Shown one piece after another: positions 56,465-64,000 of a DNA stretch of 64,000 bases (position 1 is the stretch's first letter; each line of letters starts with the position of its first letter). This DNA comes from Streptomyces glomeratus (lineage in GTDB: Bacteria > Actinomycetota > Actinomycetes > Streptomycetales > Streptomycetaceae), in NCBI RefSeq assembly GCF_021462825.1, contig NZ_JAKEEB010000004.1, forward strand, positions 310,001-374,000, in the 5' to 3' direction. The notes below the pieces were generated by a model, which worked only from the letters and a program-made list of their open reading frames with translations, was not told the origin of the DNA and did no database searches. The translations under genes were made by a program, and so were the position numbers.

Positions 56465-57093
56465 GACGCTCCTTCCTGCGGATCGGCGGGCTCGGCCGGT
56501 TCGGCCGGTTCGGCCTGGGCTGCGGCCAGCTTCTCGGCGGTCTTGCGGGCGGCGGCGATCTCCTTGGGCTCCTCGGCGCCGGGGTCGAGAGCGGGCGGGG
56601 CCGGCACGGTCCACATCCACTCGCGGAGCTTGTCGCGCTCGTGGGTGAGGTCGCGGATGTCGGTCTCGGCGTACTCGAACTCCGGGGACCAGAACAGTGC
56701 GTCGAAGGGGCAGACCTCGATGCAGATACCGCAGTACATGCAGAGGGAGAAGTCGATGGCGAAGCGGTCGAGGACGTTACGGCTGCGCTCACGGCCGCCG
56801 GGGGCGGCGGGCGGGACCGTCTCCTTGTGGGAGTCGATGTAGATGCACCAGTCCGGGCACTCGCGGGCGCACAGCATGCAGACGGTGCAGTTCTCCTCGA
56901 ACAGGCCGATGACGCCCCGGCTGCGTGGCGGGAGGGCGGGCTGGGAGTCCGGGTACTGCTCGGTGACGGACTTCCTCGTCATCGTGCGCAGGGTGACAGC
57001 CAGCCCCTTGGCGAGGCCGGAGCCGGGAATCGACAGGCGGGGCCGCCCGGAGGGCGTCGTCGAGGAGTGGTGGTCGGGCGACGGGCGGGACAT
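56461..57093 (-). CDS. nuoI: NADH-quinone oxidoreductase subunit I
   Basis: 210 residues from the ATG at 57093. Two ferredoxin-type 4Fe-4S motifs: [12 protein letters not shown] with C69, C72, C75, C79, and [12 protein letters not shown] with C118, C121, C124, C128, which hold clusters N6a and N6b. The N-terminal 55 residues and C-terminal Pro/Glu-rich repeat ([15 protein letters not shown]) are extensions. It follows nuoH by two bases. With no nuoG, its electron donor must differ from canonical complex I. Confidence 0.95.
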   Translation of the reverse strand: MSRPSPDHHSSTTPSGRPRLSIPGSGLAKGLAVTLRTMTRKSVTEQYPDSQPALPPRSRGVIGLFEENCTVCMLCARECPDWCIYIDSHKETVPPAAPGGRERSRNVLDRFAIDFSLCMYCGICIEVCPFDALFWSPEFEYAETDIRDLTHERDKLREWMWTVPAPPALDPGAEEPKEIAAARKTAEKLAAAQAEPAEPAEPADPQEGAS

Positions 57094-57095
57094 GG

Positions 57096-58064
57096 TTACG
57101 AGATCACCACCTTGACGATGCCGGTGAGGGCGATCTGGGCGAGGGAGAGAGGGACGAGGAGGGTCCAGGAGAGCTTCTGGAGCTGGTCCTCGCGTAGACG
57201 GGGATAGGTGACGCGGAGCCAGATGACCACGAAGGCGAGGATCGCGGTCTTCAGGAGAGTCCAGAGCCAGCCGAGGCCGTCGGCGCCCCAGGGACCGTGC
57301 CAGCCGCCCAGGAACAGGACGGTGGTCAGACCGCACAGGACGACGATTCCGGCGTACTCGGCGAGGAGGAACAGCGCGAAGCGGAGACCGGTGTACTCGG
57401 TGTACGCGCCGAAGATGATCTCCGAGTCGGCGACAGGCATGTCGAACGGGGGGCGCTGGAGCTCGGCGAGGCCCGCGATGAAGAAGACGAGCGCGCCGAT
57501 GATCTGCCAGGGCAGCCACCACCACCGGAAGGCGTCGACGATGCCGGGGAGCGAGACGGTGCCCGCCGCCATGGCCACGGAGGCGGCGGCGAGCAGCATG
57601 GGGAGTTCGTAGGCGAGGAGCTGGGCGGCGGTGCGAAGGCCGCCGAGGAGGGAGAACTTGTTCGCGGAGGCCCAGCCGGCCATGAGGGAGCCGAGGACGC
57701 CGACGCCCATGACGGCGAGAACGAAGAAGATGCCCGCGTCCACGACCTGGCCGACCGCACCCTCGCTCGGCCCGATCGGGATGGCGAGGAGAACGAGGAG
57801 GTAGGGCAGCAGGGCGACGGCGGGGGCGAGCTGGAAGATACGGCGGTCGGCGCCCGCCGGGACCACATCCTCCTTCTGGGCGAACTTCACGCCGTCGGCG
57901 ACGAGCTGGGCCCAGCCGTGGAAGCCACCGGCGTACATCGGACCGAGGCGGCCCTGCATATGCGCCATGACCTTGTGTTCGGTCTGGCCGACGATCAGGG
58001 GGAAGGTGAGGAAGACGACGAATACGACGAGGAGTCGCAGGCCGACGTCGAGAGCGCCGTTCAC
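57096..58064 (-). CDS. nuoH: NADH-quinone oxidoreductase subunit H
   Basis: 322 residues from a GTG at 58064 overlapping the nuoC stop. Conserved sections: [60 protein letters not shown] and [17 protein letters not shown], which line the quinone entry channel. Eight membrane helices. It joins the hydrophilic and membrane arms. Confidence 0.96.
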   Translation of the reverse strand: MNGALDVGLRLLVVFVVFLTFPLIVGQTEHKVMAHMQGRLGPMYAGGFHGWAQLVADGVKFAQKEDVVPAGADRRIFQLAPAVALLPYLLVLLAIPIGPSEGAVGQVVDAGIFFVLAVMGVGVLGSLMAGWASANKFSLLGGLRTAAQLLAYELPMLLAAASVAMAAGTVSLPGIVDAFRWWWLPWQIIGALVFFIAGLAELQRPPFDMPVADSEIIFGAYTEYTGLRFALFLLAEYAGIVVLCGLTTVLFLGGWHGPWGADGLGWLWTLLKTAILAFVVIWLRVTYPRLREDQLQKLSWTLLVPLSLAQIALTGIVKVVIS

Positions 58065-59479
58065 TGCGTGCCTCCTGAGGGGTCGTCGGGGGTGGGCTCG
58101 TCTGGGGTGCGCCCGTCTGGGGTGGGCGGCTTCGCAGGCTGGGTGTCGCCGGGGCGCGACTTGCCGGGTCCGCTGTCGCCGGGGCGGTCTTCGGGGGAGC
58201 CGGTGTCGCCGGAGCGGTCTTCGGGGGAGCCGGTGTCGCCGGAGCGGGTTTTCCCGCCGGTTGCGTCCGGATCCGTCGCGGGCGTGAGGTTCCCCTCTGA
58301 GATCGGGGACTCCGCCTCCGCGGAAGGTTCGGCTGCGGTTTCGGCCTCGGTCTCAGCCGCGGTTCCGACCTCGGTCTCGGCAGCGGAAGGCTCGGCTGGG
58401 GGCTGCGGCTTCGCGGAGGGCTCGGCGGGGGTCTGCGGCTTCGCCGGCGGCTCGGGAGCAGTCGGCTCCTGCTCGCCGAAAGCCGGGCGGGCGTGGTGCC
58501 ACGGGGCGTCCGCGCTGCGCGGGGCGGAGGCGTGCTCGGCCGCGCGCTGCGAGGCCGAACCCTCCGAAGCACTCCGTGCACGGCGGGGACCGGCCGGGGC
58601 GGCAGGAGCAGCCGTCGCACCGGTGTCGGCTTCGGCTCGCTGGGAAGCGGACCCCTCCGAGGTGCTCCGGGCGCGGCGCGGACCTGCCGGAGTCGCGGGT
58701 TGCGTGCCCGGCTCCGCCCGGCGCTGCGATGCCGAGCCCTCCGAGACGCTGCGGGCGCGGCGGGGCGCCGGCGCGGGCGTGGTCTCCGCGGGTTCGGCTG
58801 CTGCCGGGGCCTGGCTCGCCGAGCCCTCGGCTGTCGTGCGGGTGCGGCGTACCGGGCGGTCGCCCGCCGCACGGCCCGCGGCTCGCGCGGGGCGGGCGGG
58901 AGCCGGGGGCAGCTGCCCCTTGAGAGGGCCCCACTCGTTCGGGTCGGGGACGCCCGGAGGCAGCATCTGACGGCGCTTGGGTCCGCCGTGATCGGACTCG
59001 CCCGGCTCCTTGGCGCCGGGCCAGGCCTTGGCGACCCGGGCCGCCAGGACGAAGTCCTTGCGCAAAGGGTGGCCCTCGAAGCCCTCGGGCAGGAGCAGGT
59101 GGTCCAGCGCCGGGTGGCCCTCGAAGGTGATGCCGAACATCTCGTGGGTCTCGCGTTCATGCCAGGCGGCGCCCGCGTAGATCTCCACGGCGGAGGGCAG
59201 AACGGCGGTCTCGTGCGGGACCGTGGTCCTCAGGAGGAGACGGCGGACCGGAGACAGCGCCACCACATGCGCCGACACACGCAGGCCGGTGCCCGGTTCG
59301 TCGACCGCGCTCAGCCAGTCGAAATAGGTGCAGCCCAGCTCGTCGCGCGCGACCCGCAGCGACGCGGTCCAGCCCGCGGGCGGCACGTCGACCGTCAGGA
59401 CCTCGTACGACTCCTCGGCCGTGGCCTCCGGGCCGAAGAGGTCCTCGACGGGTACGGGCAGCCAGCCGATGGTGGTCAT
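58061..59479 (-). CDS. nuoC: NADH-quinone oxidoreductase subunit C with long repetitive C-terminus
   Basis: 472 residues; the family domain occupies only about 1-190. It contains the NuoC signature [20 protein letters not shown] followed by [20 protein letters not shown]. The remaining 280 residues are low-complexity. They include four spaced copies of an SEGSASQ-type block ([51 protein letters not shown]), then Pro/Ala/Glu-rich ([10 protein letters not shown]) and Asp/Gly-rich ([12 protein letters not shown]) repeats. NuoC stabilises the peripheral arm near the quinone site; the tail's role is unknown. It overlaps nuoB and nuoH by four bases. Confidence 0.9.
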   Translation of the reverse strand: MTTIGWLPVPVEDLFGPEATAEESYEVLTVDVPPAGWTASLRVARDELGCTYFDWLSAVDEPGTGLRVSAHVVALSPVRRLLLRTTVPHETAVLPSAVEIYAGAAWHERETHEMFGITFEGHPALDHLLLPEGFEGHPLRKDFVLAARVAKAWPGAKEPGESDHGGPKRRQMLPPGVPDPNEWGPLKGQLPPAPARPARAAGRAAGDRPVRRTRTTAEGSASQAPAAAEPAETTPAPAPRRARSVSEGSASQRRAEPGTQPATPAGPRRARSTSEGSASQRAEADTGATAAPAAPAGPRRARSASEGSASQRAAEHASAPRSADAPWHHARPAFGEQEPTAPEPPAKPQTPAEPSAKPQPPAEPSAAETEVGTAAETEAETAAEPSAEAESPISEGNLTPATDPDATGGKTRSGDTGSPEDRSGDTGSPEDRPGDSGPGKSRPGDTQPAKPPTPDGRTPDEPTPDDPSGGTQ

Positions 59480-60141
59480 CGCGCCACCCCGGAATCCGGG
59501 TCCGCCTCCGGACCCTCACCGGCCCCCTGGCCCGCGGTCGGAGCGGCCGGCGGCTGGACCAGCCCGCTCCGCAGGGCGGCGGTGGACGGCCTCGAGGAGC
59601 CGTACCGCTCCCCCAGCGACTCGCGCGCGATCTTCTCCTGCAGCTTGAGGATGCCCTGGAGCAGCGCCTCGGGGCGCGGCGGGCAGCCGGGGACGTACAC
59701 GTCCACCGGGATGATCTGGTCGACGCCCTTCGTGACCGAGTACGAGTCCCAGTAGGGGCCGCCGCAGTTCGAGCACGCCCCGAAGGAGATGACGTACTTC
59801 GGCTCGGGCATCTGCTCGTACAGGCGTTTGACCGCCGGGGCCATCTTGTCGGTGACCGTGCCGGACACCACCATCAGGTCGGCCTGGCGCGGGCCGGGCG
59901 CGAACGGGATCACCCCTAGTCGGATGAAGTCGTGCCGGGCCATCGACGCGGCGATGAACTCGATCGCGCAGCAGGCGAGGCCGAAGTTGAACACCCACAA
60001 CGAGTAGCGGCGGCCCCAGTTCAGGATCACCTTCATCGGCTCGGGGGCGAGGCGGGCGAGCGCGCCGAGCCGCTTCGGCTCGGGCAGGAGCACGGGCTCC
60101 GGAGCCGGGGAGGCCGAGGCAGCCGAGGGGTTCACGTCCAT
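59476..60141 (-). CDS. nuoB: NADH-quinone oxidoreductase subunit B
   Basis: 221 residues from the ATG at 60141. The N2 iron-sulfur cluster ligands are visible: C57 and C58 ([10 protein letters not shown]), C123 ([10 protein letters not shown]) and C153 ([12 protein letters not shown]). N2 passes electrons to quinone. The N-terminal 25 residues and C-terminal 45 ([20 protein letters not shown]) are extensions. Its start lies ten bases inside the nuoA gene. Confidence 0.95.
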   Translation of the reverse strand: MDVNPSAASASPAPEPVLLPEPKRLGALARLAPEPMKVILNWGRRYSLWVFNFGLACCAIEFIAASMARHDFIRLGVIPFAPGPRQADLMVVSGTVTDKMAPAVKRLYEQMPEPKYVISFGACSNCGGPYWDSYSVTKGVDQIIPVDVYVPGCPPRPEALLQGILKLQEKIARESLGERYGSSRPSTAALRSGLVQPPAAPTAGQGAGEGPEADPDSGVAR

Positions 60142-60572
60142 GTCAGGACGCCCTTCTTGTATGCGTACAGCAGGCCCACGGCCAGGAAGCCGAGGAAGAT
60201 GAACATCTCCACCAGCGTCGCCGCGCCGTAGCCGGGGGCGGCGAAGACCGTCGCCCAGGGAAACAGGAAGATCGAGTCGACCGCGAAGATCACGTACAGG
60301 AAGGCATAGACGTAGTAGCGGACCTGTGTGTGGGCCCAGCCCTCGCCCACGGGGTCGACGCCGCACTCGTACGTCAGGAGTTTCTCCGGGGTCGGCACGA
60401 CGGGGCGCAGCAGGCGGCCCGCGCCGAAGGCGACGGCGACGAAGAGCACGCCGACGGCGGCGAGCAGCCCGACGACGGAGTAGGAGTGGAAGTAGCCCGC
60501 CGCGATGACGTTCCCGGCGGTCCCCGCGCTCCCGGTCTCCGCCATGACGGCTACGGCGGTCGGATCCGGCAC
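60132..60572 (-). CDS. nuoA: NADH-quinone oxidoreductase subunit A
   Basis: 146 residues from a GTG at 60572, chosen because GAGGGG lies upstream; the in-frame ATG at 60545 would give 137 residues. Three membrane helices, with the loop [20 protein letters not shown] holding the conserved ECG-x-x-P and followed by [15 protein letters not shown]. It heads the leftward nuo cluster; there is no nuoD, E, F or G between it and nuoN. Confidence 0.94.
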   Translation of the reverse strand: MPDPTAVAVMAETGSAGTAGNVIAAGYFHSYSVVGLLAAVGVLFVAVAFGAGRLLRPVVPTPEKLLTYECGVDPVGEGWAHTQVRYYVYAFLYVIFAVDSIFLFPWATVFAAPGYGAATLVEMFIFLGFLAVGLLYAYKKGVLTWT

Positions 60573-61007
60573 GTCAGCCCCTCGCTCCCTGACCTCGTGA
60601 CCTTGGTGAACCCTGCGAACCTTGTGTTCGACGATCTGTACGCACGGGAGTCTAGGCCCTGCTAAAGAAAGGGTAAGCAGCCCGTCACACCTCGAGACGC
60701 CCTGGTACTCCCCGGGCACACCGACCACTACCCCCGACGCGACTCCACTCACGCCTCACGCGAGGCGGGAACCGCCCCTGACGGGACTCGGAAACCGTCC
60801 CACGGGGACTCGGGGACCGCCCCTGACGGGACTCACCGAACCGCCCGTGAGGGGACTTTGGGAACTGCTTCTGGTGGAACCCGGCTCTGCTCCTTGCGGG
60901 ACCCGGAAAGGTGGGGTTTTCCCCAGTGGAACGCGGCGGCCCGCCTCATGGTGTCGCGGCAGGCGGCACGGCAGGCTGAGCGACATGACCGAACGAGGCC
61001 GGCAGAT
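60573..61007. promoter_or_regulatory. Divergent spacer between nuoA and the histidine kinase pair
   Basis: About 435 bases that should carry the nuo promoter (leftward) and the kinase promoter (rightward). The middle (about 60768-60900) is an irregular tandem repeat with a period of about 22-24 bases, listed separately. No gene is supportable. Confidence 0.5.
60768..60900 (+). repeat. Degenerate tandem repeat upstream of nuoA
   Basis: Five units of about 22-24 bases built on ACCGCCCCTGACGGGACTC: the unit recurs with changes at about 60770, 60797, 60819, 60838 and 60862. CCG/CGGG arms in each unit can form short hairpins. Confidence 0.65.
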
Positions 61008-62204
61008 ATGACCGAACGCATGACGATCCACGGCGTCCGGGACGGCGACGAGCGTCCGCCACCCCCGCGTCTCGCCCTGGACGGGTACACCTGGCGGGAA
61101 ATCGCGTATCTGCTCGCGAATCTGCCGATGTCACTGATCGGGTTCACCTACGTGGTGACGGTGCTGGCCATGGGTGCGGGTCTGACGGTGACCGTGATCG
61201 GTTTCCCGTTGCTGGCGGCCGGGCTGGTGGGTGCGCGGCAGCTCGGCAGGCTGGAGCGAGCGCGGGCCAGGGCGCTGCTCGGGCTGCGGGTGGAGGAGCC
61301 GACGCCGCTGCCCTGGCTCAAGAGAGGCGGGCTGTCCCAGCGGCTGTGGCTGGCGCTGAAGGACCCCGTCGGCTGGCGGACGATCCTCTACGACTTCATC
61401 CGGCTGCCCTGGGGGATCCTGACCTTCACGGTCACGTTCGTGTCGCTGTTCCTGCTGTGGCCGGTGCTGCCGTTCCTGGCGCGTGGCCTGGCGAATGTGG
61501 ACCGGGCGATGGTGCGGGGCCTGCTGTCCCCCTCCGACGAGCTGGAGCGACGCATCGCCGAGCTGGAGTCCGACCGCGGGGTGGTCGTCGACACGGCGGC
61601 AGCCGACCTGCGGCGCATCGAGCGCGATCTTCACGACGGGGCGCAGGCCCGGCTGGTGAACCTGGCGATGGGGCTCGGACTGGCCAAGGAGAAGCTGCTG
61701 GAGGACCCGGACGCGGCGGCGTCGATGGTCGAGGAGGCACACGGCGAGGTGAAGCTGGCACTGCAGGAGCTGCGGGACCTCGCTCGGGGCATCCATCCGG
61801 CGGTGCTGACCGACCGGGGCCTGGACGCGGCTCTGTCGGCGGTCGCCACGCGCTGCACGGTGCCGGTGAAGGTGACCGTGGACCTGGCCACGAGACCGGC
61901 CGCGGCGATCGAGGGCATCGCCTACTTCACGGTCTGCGAGCTGCTGCAGAACATCAGCAAGCACAGCGGGGCCAAGTCCGCCTCCGTCGATGTCTGGCGG
62001 GCGGAGGAGCGGCTGCTCATCCAGGTGCGGGACGACGGTCGCGGCGGCGCCCGCCTCGACGGCGGCTCCGGCATGGCGGGGCTGGCCGAGCGGCTCGGCG
62101 CGGTCGACGGCCTGTTCGTCGTGGACTCTCCGGTGGGGGGCCCGACGACGGTCACGGCGGAGCTTCCATGGCGGGACCGGCAGGACGCGGTGCGCGGGCG
62201 GTAG
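61008..62204 (+). CDS. Sensor histidine kinase (HisKA_3 family), first of a tandem pair
   Basis: 398 residues. An N-terminal membrane sensor has paired helices (IGFTYVVTVLAMGAGLTVTV, WGILTFTVTFVSLFLLWPVL). The dimerisation/phosphoacceptor part reads RRIERDLHDGAQARLVNLAM with phospho-His209, and the ATPase domain has ELLQNISKHS (N box) and VRDDGRGGARLDGGSGMAGL (G boxes). The membrane part resembles a putative sensor-domain of actinomycetes. The ATG at 61008 has GAGG nine bases upstream. A very similar kinase follows. No response regulator is seen in the window. Confidence 0.92.
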   Translation: MTERMTIHGVRDGDERPPPPRLALDGYTWREIAYLLANLPMSLIGFTYVVTVLAMGAGLTVTVIGFPLLAAGLVGARQLGRLERARARALLGLRVEEPTPLPWLKRGGLSQRLWLALKDPVGWRTILYDFIRLPWGILTFTVTFVSLFLLWPVLPFLARGLANVDRAMVRGLLSPSDELERRIAELESDRGVVVDTAAADLRRIERDLHDGAQARLVNLAMGLGLAKEKLLEDPDAAASMVEEAHGEVKLALQELRDLARGIHPAVLTDRGLDAALSAVATRCTVPVKVTVDLATRPAAAIEGIAYFTVCELLQNISKHSGAKSASVDVWRAEERLLIQVRDDGRGGARLDGGSGMAGLAERLGAVDGLFVVDSPVGGPTTVTAELPWRDRQDAVRGR

Positions 62205-62511
62205 GGGCGCGCGGGCGCCGAGGGGAGTGCGGGGACTGAGGACTGCGGGGAGGCGGCCGCATGCGGAAGCGTGCGGCCGCCTCCGCGTACGCGGGGCTGT
62301 GTTCGTCTCCTCGGCACGGCGGACCGTGTTCGCCGGTCACGCGAGGTCGTGTGCGCCCCTGGTACGGGGTGGGGAAAACCCCCGTACCAAGACGCCGACG
62401 CGCTCCATGGCCGGACGGGCGGCGTGACCAGCACTGTGGAGGTACGAACCCGGAGAGGGCCGACCAGGCCGGCCTCACCGGGGTGGACGACGAGGAGAAC
62501 GGACGACACCG
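62205..62511 (+). other. Spacer between the two histidine kinases
   Basis: About 307 bases. It contains a terminator-like hairpin at 62249-62284 and then sequence leading to the second kinase's start with GAGGAG upstream. No gene is supportable. Confidence 0.5.
62249..62284 (+). terminator. Terminator-like hairpin between kinase genes
   Basis: Perfect 13-base arms, GGAGGCGGCCGCA (62249-62261) and complement (62272-62284), loop of 10. It suggests the second kinase has its own promoter. Confidence 0.75.
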
Positions 62512-63864
62512 ATGGCCACGCAGTACGGGCAGGGGTACGGAGAGTGGGACGGCCCGCGGACCCAGGGCGCCGGAAGGCGGCCGCACCGGCTTCCGGTCGC
62601 GCTGCGGGCGCCGGTCGAGGGGCGCAGCTGGGGTGAGTTCTGCTATCTGCTGCTGAGCCTGCCGATCGCGATCGTGATGTTCACCTACAGCGTCACGATG
62701 TTCTCGCTCGGCGCGGGTCTGCTGGTGACGTTCCTGGGGATACCGGTGCTGGCGGCGGCGCTCGCGGGTTGCCGCGGCTTCGGTGCACTGGAGCGGGCGC
62801 GGGCCCGGGGGCTGCTGCGGCTGGAGATCGCCGATCCAGAACCCGTGGCGGCAAACCGGCGAGGGCCGATGGCCTGGATCGGAACGATGCTGAGGAGCGG
62901 GGTGTCGTGGCGGCACATGCTGTACACGGTGGTGCAGTTCCCGTGGGCGGTCTTCTCGTTCACCGTCGGGGTCACCTGCTGGACGTGCGGGTGGGCGCTG
63001 CTCACGTATCCGCTGTGGTTCTGGGTGTTCCCCATGTACGGCGGTCAGGGCGGGCTTCAGCTGTACGGCGACGAGACACACAGCGTCTATCTGGACAACC
63101 CTTTCGAGATCACGGTGACCGCGCTGGTGGGTCTGTTGATCACGCTGGCCACGCCGTGGATCGTCCGGGGACTGACGACCGTGGACCGGCTGCTGGTGCA
63201 CGGGCTGCTCGGGCCCTCGCGCCTGGCCACCCGGGTGGTGGAGCTGGAGTCGGACCGGGGGGTGGTCGTCGACACGGCGGCGGCGGACCTGCGGCGCATC
63301 GAGCGGGATCTGCACGACGGGGCGCAGGCTCGGCTGGTGGCGTTGGCCATGGATCTGGGGCTGGCCAAGGAGAAGCTGGCGCAGGACCCTCGGGCGGCGG
63401 CACGGATGGTGGAGGAGGCACACGGCGAGGTCAAGACGGCGCTCCAGGAGCTGCGGGACCTCGCGCGCGGTATCCATCCGGCGGTGCTGACGGACCGGGG
63501 ACTGGACGCGGCGCTGTCGGCGGTGGCCTCGCGATGCACCGTGCCGGTGCAGGTGGAGGTGGACCTGCCGTCACGGCCGGCGCCGGCGATCGAGGGGATC
63601 GCTTATTTCACCGTTTCGGAGCTGCTGCAAAACGTCAGCAAGCACGCACAGGCGTCACGGGCGACGGTGGATGTGTGGCGGGTGGAGGACCGGTTGCTGC
63701 TGCAGGTGGTGGACGACGGGGTGGGGGGAGCGGATGCCTCCGCCGGGTCGGGGCTTGCGGGGTTGGCGGGACGGCTCGATGCGGTGGACGGGATCCTGGT
63801 GGTGGATTCGCCACCCGGGGGGCCGACCCGAGTCACCGCCGAACTGCCGTGGCGATCATCCTGA
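62512..63864 (+). CDS. Sensor histidine kinase (HisKA_3 family), second of the pair
   Basis: 450 residues, closely related to the previous kinase from the linker onwards (ELESDRGVVVDTAAADLRRI in both). Phospho-His is H268 (RDLHDGAQARLVALAM). N box ELLQNVSKHA and G box VVDDGVGGADASAGSGLAGL are intact. The membrane sensor differs and includes a longer insert (MYGGQGGLQLYGDETHSVYL) predicted outside. The duplicated kinases probably sense different inputs and may share a response regulator beyond the window. Confidence 0.92.
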   Translation: MATQYGQGYGEWDGPRTQGAGRRPHRLPVALRAPVEGRSWGEFCYLLLSLPIAIVMFTYSVTMFSLGAGLLVTFLGIPVLAAALAGCRGFGALERARARGLLRLEIADPEPVAANRRGPMAWIGTMLRSGVSWRHMLYTVVQFPWAVFSFTVGVTCWTCGWALLTYPLWFWVFPMYGGQGGLQLYGDETHSVYLDNPFEITVTALVGLLITLATPWIVRGLTTVDRLLVHGLLGPSRLATRVVELESDRGVVVDTAAADLRRIERDLHDGAQARLVALAMDLGLAKEKLAQDPRAAARMVEEAHGEVKTALQELRDLARGIHPAVLTDRGLDAALSAVASRCTVPVQVEVDLPSRPAPAIEGIAYFTVSELLQNVSKHAQASRATVDVWRVEDRLLLQVVDDGVGGADASAGSGLAGLAGRLDAVDGILVVDSPPGGPTRVTAELPWRSS

Positions 63865-64000
63865 CCCGGCCCGCCACCCACCCGGACACCCCCTGACACC
63901 CCGAACACCCCGACCACCCGACCACCCGGACCACCCGGACCACCCGGACCACCCTGAAGACCCCGACCACCCTGAACACCCGAAAACCGGGCACACCGCA
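63865..64000 (+). repeat. Short tandem repeat after the second kinase
   Basis: From about 63868 to the end the sequence is built of ACCACCCGG- and ACCACCCTGA-type units of about 9-10 bases. No gene; it may be a decayed hairpin-poor intergenic repeat. Confidence 0.6.

Noticed and set aside
56461..59160. 899-codon frame reading into nuoI
   Set aside because: Upstream part overlaps nuoH and nuoC in the wrong frame; only 56461-57093 is nuoI.

Overview
The window is GC-rich (about 70% or more by eye), strongly third-position GC-biased DNA from an actinomycete, almost certainly a Streptomyces or close relative. Evidence: the gene order rplK-rplA / rplJ-rplL / rpoB-rpoC / rpsL, tRNA-Trp beside secE, a tRNA-Tyr next to a YajQ gene, a nuo cluster without nuoDEFG, and GTG/TTG starts with short Shine-Dalgarno sequences.

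Layout. 1-90: 5' end of rpsL. 535-8497 (+): a Crp/Fnr-type regulator followed by a five-gene module: a class III nucleotidyl-cyclase-like protein, a STAND/HEAT-like protein, an SPFH-like glutamine-rich coiled-coil protein, a three-helix membrane protein of the Pycsar-effector (PycTM/DUF5706) type, and a proline-rich M48 membrane peptidase. The first two share a near-identical glycine-rich motif (C-terminal in one, N-terminal in the other), the arrangement seen for bacterial amyloid-type signalling motifs. I regard this as the most likely undescribed signalling or defence system here. 8579-22986 (-): rpoC, rpoB, rplL, rplJ, two related lipoproteins, rplA, rplK, nusG, secE, tRNA-Trp. 23249-32897: aspartate aminotransferase, adenosine deaminase-like enzyme, a TetR regulator divergent from an NAD(P)-binding protein with two palindromic operators, murB, a MaoC dehydratase pair, rpmG, tRNA-Met, tRNA-Thr, a degenerate amidohydrolase, another NAD(P)-binding protein, a small zinc-ribbon-like protein and a Nudix hydrolase.

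33063-44712 is more accessory: an AEC-family transporter; a BlaI repressor with an M56 peptidase, divergent from a frameshifted DedA gene and uppP (a coherent undecaprenyl-phosphate / cell-wall-stress group); a ChrB-like protein coupled to an MFS transporter; a Tat-type alpha/beta hydrolase; and a PadR-regulated ABC exporter. It ends in remnants of an integrase and a transposon-associated coiled-coil gene beside tRNA-Tyr, a tRNA known as the SLP1 integration target in Streptomyces.

45179-50191 holds yajQ, a GlsB/YeaQ-like membrane protein, an amino-acid permease, a SMI1/KNR4 protein, a YccF-family protein with an inverted degenerate partial copy, a kdpC fragment and htpX. 50402-60572 (-) is nuoABCHIJKLMN, mostly joined by 4-base stop/start overlaps, without the nuoDEFG electron-input genes. 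61008-63864 (+) holds two tandem paralogous sensor histidine kinases; their response regulator is not within the window.
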